Assembly (NCBI RefSeq): GCF_900090305.1
Contig: NZ_LT607751.1
Coordinates: forward strand, 4,278,001 to 4,342,000
Direction of reading: 5' to 3'
Source: Micromonospora siamensis
GTDB taxonomy: Bacteria; Actinomycetota; Actinomycetes; Mycobacteriales; Micromonosporaceae
Length of the DNA: 64,000 nucleotides
Shown: piece by piece, positions 61,383 through 64,000 of the stretch
How positions within the stretch are numbered: the first letter of the stretch is position 1
Layout of the letters: each line of letters opens with the position of its first letter
Notes under the pieces: model-generated
Told to the model about the DNA's origin: nothing
What the model saw: the letters and a program-made list of their open reading frames with translations, nothing else
Databases searched by the model: none
Program-made: the position numbers and the translations under genes

Positions 61383-62516
61383 TCAACGCAGCCGGGTCAA
61401 CGTCTGCGCGTACGCCGTCCACTCCGCCGCGTCGCCCATGCTCGCGCCGACCTGGTTCTCCTTCATGATCGAGACCAGCCGTTCCGCGGGCAGCTCCGCC
61501 AGCTGGCCGATGGTGTTCACCCCCGACTTGGCCAGGGCCGCCCGGGCCCGGGTCGGTACGGCGGTGAGGGTGGCCACGTCGCCCTCGGCGACGCTCTGCA
61601 GGGCGGTGTCGACGCCCAGCGCGGCGGCCACCGCGGCCGGCGCGCCGGTGGTGGTCCGCACCATCGCCGCCTCCCGCTCGCCCAGCTCCACGACCATCGC
61701 GTCGAGGCTCTCGTAGACCCCGTCGGCGGGCAGCGCCTTGAGCACGTCGCGGACGCTGCGCCCGTCGGCCAACTCCTCCTCGCCGAAGATCCGGACGAAC
61801 TCGTCGAGCCGCACCTGCTGCGGGAAACGTTCCCGAGGATCGCGGTTCTCGTGCACGTAGCGGCTGATCTGCCCGGCGCCGCGCAGCTTGGTGCCGGCGA
61901 CCGCGTCCACCCCGACGGTCTCCACCGCGGGCAGGACGATGGTGCCCTGCTTGGTCTGCCAGACGCTGACCTTCTTGTCGAGGAACATGGTGGTGCCCAT
62001 GTACCGGCCGAAGTCGAGGGCGGCGAGGGGATAGTTCGGGTACTTGTCGACCACCAGCGGTCCGCCGGTGATCGTGCCGGAGTCGTGCACGGAACTGTTG
62101 AGCCGGTTGAGTTCGGCGCGGATCTCGTCGAGCAGCTTGCGCAGGCTGGCCCGCATCGCCGCCAGGCAGGAGAACGCCTTGGCCAGGTCGGTGCCGAGGT
62201 GGTCGAGGTCGTGCTCGATGCGGTGGAACCGCTCGTTGAAGCCCAGCTCCCCGGTGGTCTGGCCGGCCTGCACCACGTCCTCGCCGTCGACCCAGTCGGC
62301 GTGGGCGAAGGTGCGGGCGAACGGTGGCGGGGCGCAACCCGGTTCGACGGCGGGGAACGGCTCGGCGTAGTTGAAGACCCGCTTCGCGCTGCCGACGTTC
62401 TCGTAGATCCAGGAGGAGACCAGGACGCTGGCCTCCGACTTGTCGATCCCGGCCTTGGTGAAGGTCTCGTAGAGCTGGCCGACGGTGAGCCCGTCGTAGT
62501 TGATCTCGGTGGCCAT
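61383..62516 (-). CDS. Unknown protein with C-terminal HhH-like helices
   Basis: 377 residues from the ATG at 62516. Not recognised. The N-terminal part (TEINYDGLTVGQLYETFTKAGIDKSEASVLVSSWIYENVG) is helical, a central coiled-coil-like stretch covers about 90-150, then a beta-rich region with GRYMGTTMFLDKKVSVWQTKQGTIVLP. The end, VATLTAVPTRARAALAKSGVNTIGQLAELPAERLVSIMK, looks like a helix-hairpin-helix pair. No membrane helix. It is the second gene of an operon whose first gene leaves the window. Confidence 0.65.
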   Translation of the reverse strand: MATEINYDGLTVGQLYETFTKAGIDKSEASVLVSSWIYENVGSAKRVFNYAEPFPAVEPGCAPPPFARTFAHADWVDGEDVVQAGQTTGELGFNERFHRIEHDLDHLGTDLAKAFSCLAAMRASLRKLLDEIRAELNRLNSSVHDSGTITGGPLVVDKYPNYPLAALDFGRYMGTTMFLDKKVSVWQTKQGTIVLPAVETVGVDAVAGTKLRGAGQISRYVHENRDPRERFPQQVRLDEFVRIFGEEELADGRSVRDVLKALPADGVYESLDAMVVELGEREAAMVRTTTGAPAAVAAALGVDTALQSVAEGDVATLTAVPTRARAALAKSGVNTIGQLAELPAERLVSIMKENQVGASMGDAAEWTAYAQTLTRLR

Positions 62517-62527
62517 GGGTGCCCCTC

Positions 62528-64000
62528 TCAGAGCTGGTCGTACACGCCGCGCGCTCGGCGCTGCCGGTACTGGCGGAAGGTGCGGGCGACGGCCGGGCGC
62601 AGCGGCTCGGCCACCCCGTCGCCGTCGAGGTCGACGTGGTCGCGGCGCAGGGCGTACGTGTTGATCTCGACCCCGAGCGGGCAGACCCGGCTCAGGACGT
62701 TCATCAGCCGCTCGTACTGGGCCAGGGTGAGCGCCACCCCGTCGGGCAGCTCCACCCGGAACTCGTACGGGTCGGTGCGGCCGGTGCGGACGTAGGAGAG
62801 GGCGACCACCGCGACCAGGCCGGGCGCGGTCGGCCGCAGCACGGTGCGGCTGCCCACCGCCTTGATCTCCCCCGCTGCGCCGCCGAGGCCGACGGTGTAC
62901 CAGCGGAACCCGGTGGCCCGCCGCTCGGCCAGGTTGATCCCGGCCTCGGGCAGGCCGATCACGCTGACCACCAGCAGCACCCGGTTGCCGGAGTCGACCA
63001 GGGGCAGCACCGCCGCGAGCCGGTTGTCCCGCAGCACGCCGACCAGCCGGGCCAGTCGGGCCACCGCCGCCGGCTGGTTGGCGACCAGGTCGGCGGAGAA
63101 CGCGGCGGGCAGCTCGATGGTCTCCACCAGCTCGTCGGGGAGCTGGTTCAGCGCGGTCACCACCGGGGCCGGGGTGCCGACCGCGGGCAGCCCGGCGGCG
63201 GCGAGGGCCAGCAGCACCGGCTGGCCGTCCGGGCGTACCGGGACGGTGGCCCAGCGGGCCCGGGCCTGCGCGTCCGTCAACCCGGTCCACCCCGCCTCGC
63301 CGGCGCCGGTCCACGCCGTCGCGGCGCCGGCCAGGCCGGCGACCAGCAGGGCGTTGTTGCCCGGGTCGCCGGGGGCGTGGAAGCGGGCCTGCACCGGCAG
63401 CGCCGCCTGCACCGCGCCGGTGGCCGGGGCGGTGACCACCAGGCCCCGGGTGGGCAGGTGGGACAGGTAGAGGGTGCCCGAGTCGACCCGGTGCGCGGTC
63501 GGCAGGCCGCAGGCCCGCCACAGCCAGGCCGCCTCGGGGTCGGCGGTGGTGGTCGGCACCCCGGCGGCCCGGGCGGCGGTGATCAGCGCCTCCGCGGTGC
63601 GGTCCGCCGTCGCGACCCGCGCGGTGTCCAGTACCCGGGTGCGCAGGTCGGCCAGCTGGGCCGCGGTCGGCGGGACGACGTCGACGCCGAGGCCCAGCTC
63701 GTAGCGGCTGCCGCCGGTGTCGTCCTGGGCCCGCTTGACCTGCCAGGTGACGCCCGCGCCGAGGGCGCGGCAGACCCGCCCGGCCCGGTCCAGGGCCACC
63801 GCCAGCGGCGGCGCGACGCCGTGCCCGCTGTCGAAGGTGTACGACTGGCGCAGGCTGGCCCGCAACGCGGTCGTCTCGGCCAGCCGCCGGGCCGGCAGCG
63901 CGCGGGCGGCGTGCGTGGTGTTGTTGGGTGGGGTGTTGGCCGGCAGGATCAGCCGGTCGCGGCGCAGCTGGGCGAGGAAGTTGGCGCGGTGCTGGGCCCC
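62528..64000 (-). CDS. Unknown protein, N-terminus beyond window
   Basis: The frame is open to the last base, giving 490 visible codons. No domain is recognised. The visible stretch is beta-rich with many Ala/Leu/Pro segments: PSARRLAETT-type linker, QSYTFDSGHGVAPPLAVALDRAG, a VDSGNRVLLVVSVIGLPEAGINLAERRATGFRWYTVG block, then YEFRVELPDGVALTLAQYERLMNVLSRVCPLGVEINTYALRRDHVDLDGDGVAEPLR. The DLDGDGV element may bind calcium. The C-terminal basic tail is RTFRQYRQRRARGVYDQL. It lies 11 bases before the next unknown gene. Confidence 0.65.
   Translation of the reverse strand, partial: GAQHRANFLAQLRRDRLILPANTPPNNTTHAARALPARRLAETTALRASLRQSYTFDSGHGVAPPLAVALDRAGRVCRALGAGVTWQVKRAQDDTGGSRYELGLGVDVVPPTAAQLADLRTRVLDTARVATADRTAEALITAARAAGVPTTTADPEAAWLWRACGLPTAHRVDSGTLYLSHLPTRGLVVTAPATGAVQAALPVQARFHAPGDPGNNALLVAGLAGAATAWTGAGEAGWTGLTDAQARARWATVPVRPDGQPVLLALAAAGLPAVGTPAPVVTALNQLPDELVETIELPAAFSADLVANQPAAVARLARLVGVLRDNRLAAVLPLVDSGNRVLLVVSVIGLPEAGINLAERRATGFRWYTVGLGGAAGEIKAVGSRTVLRPTAPGLVAVVALSYVRTGRTDPYEFRVELPDGVALTLAQYERLMNVLSRVCPLGVEINTYALRRDHVDLDGDGVAEPLRPAVARTFRQYRQRRARGVYDQL

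Overview
The window is very GC-rich DNA with the codon use, GTG starts, leaderless promoters and gene families of an actinomycete. The gene set (SAM-IV riboswitch, ECF sigma factor with a YCII partner, SARP-type regulator, many MarR/PadR/TetR/GntR/MerR regulators, Tat- and Sec-secreted hydrolases) best fits Micromonospora or a close relative. That placement is inference from style, because the window carries no rRNA or marker gene. No tRNA, rRNA, CRISPR array, intact insertion sequence or prophage was seen. It reads as ordinary chromosome with several accessory islands.

Layout. 1-4152: end of a PhoD-type phosphatase, a pRiA4b ORF-3 domain protein, a membrane protein and a small unknown. 4178-6518: ABC exporter divergent from a MarR regulator across a clear dyad. 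6519-7103: gene-free, repeat-rich spacer. 7104-8680: YCII protein and ECF42-like sigma factor. 8803-12184: PadR regulator with a MacB/FtsX-like ABC system. 12239-19574: a tightly overlapping five-gene operon (SWIM zinc finger, unknown, VWA, MoxR-type AAA+, DUF5682). 19680-26495: amine oxidase, GH25 lysozyme, Tat amidase, P2-type cation ATPase, ArsR/SRPBCC pair. 26544-29483: small genes including an Imm51 immunity protein, NADAR and NUDIX proteins. 29561-33770: sulfite-oxidase-like enzyme, then a SAM-IV riboswitch, a Cys-containing leader peptide and a polar amino-acid ABC importer, forming a sulfur island. 33778-41198: MerR-linked ABC-2 drug exporter, MFS, ABC half-transporter, pgi. 41259-43575: GntR, sterol desaturase-like hydroxylase, lysoplasmalogenase. 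43576-48748: repeats, acyl-CoA dehydrogenase with PadR, FBP-type EF-G-binding protein divergent from TetR, aldo/keto reductase, orphan antitoxin. 48839-52093: secreted M28 peptidase and FUSC protein. 52104-60493: a nine-gene cluster that joins pterin/flavin-type enzymes (GTP cyclohydrolase II, RibD-type reductase, degenerate PTPS) to methyltransferase, glycosyltransferase, BchC-like dehydrogenase, CDP-alcohol phosphotransferase, flippase-like and sulfatase-like membrane proteins. 60515-64000: a SARP-like regulator and two unknown proteins, the last cut by the window edge.

How parts work together. Most transporters here sit beside their own repressor, and in seven cases a dyad can be read directly in the shared or upstream promoter. 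The two systems most worth study are the SWIM/VWA/MoxR/DUF5682 operon, which looks like a regulated ATP-dependent chaperone or conflict device, and the 52-60 kb pterin/glycolipid-like cluster, whose product is unknown. The sulfur island adds an unusual two-layer leader, with a riboswitch followed by a translated cysteine-containing peptide.
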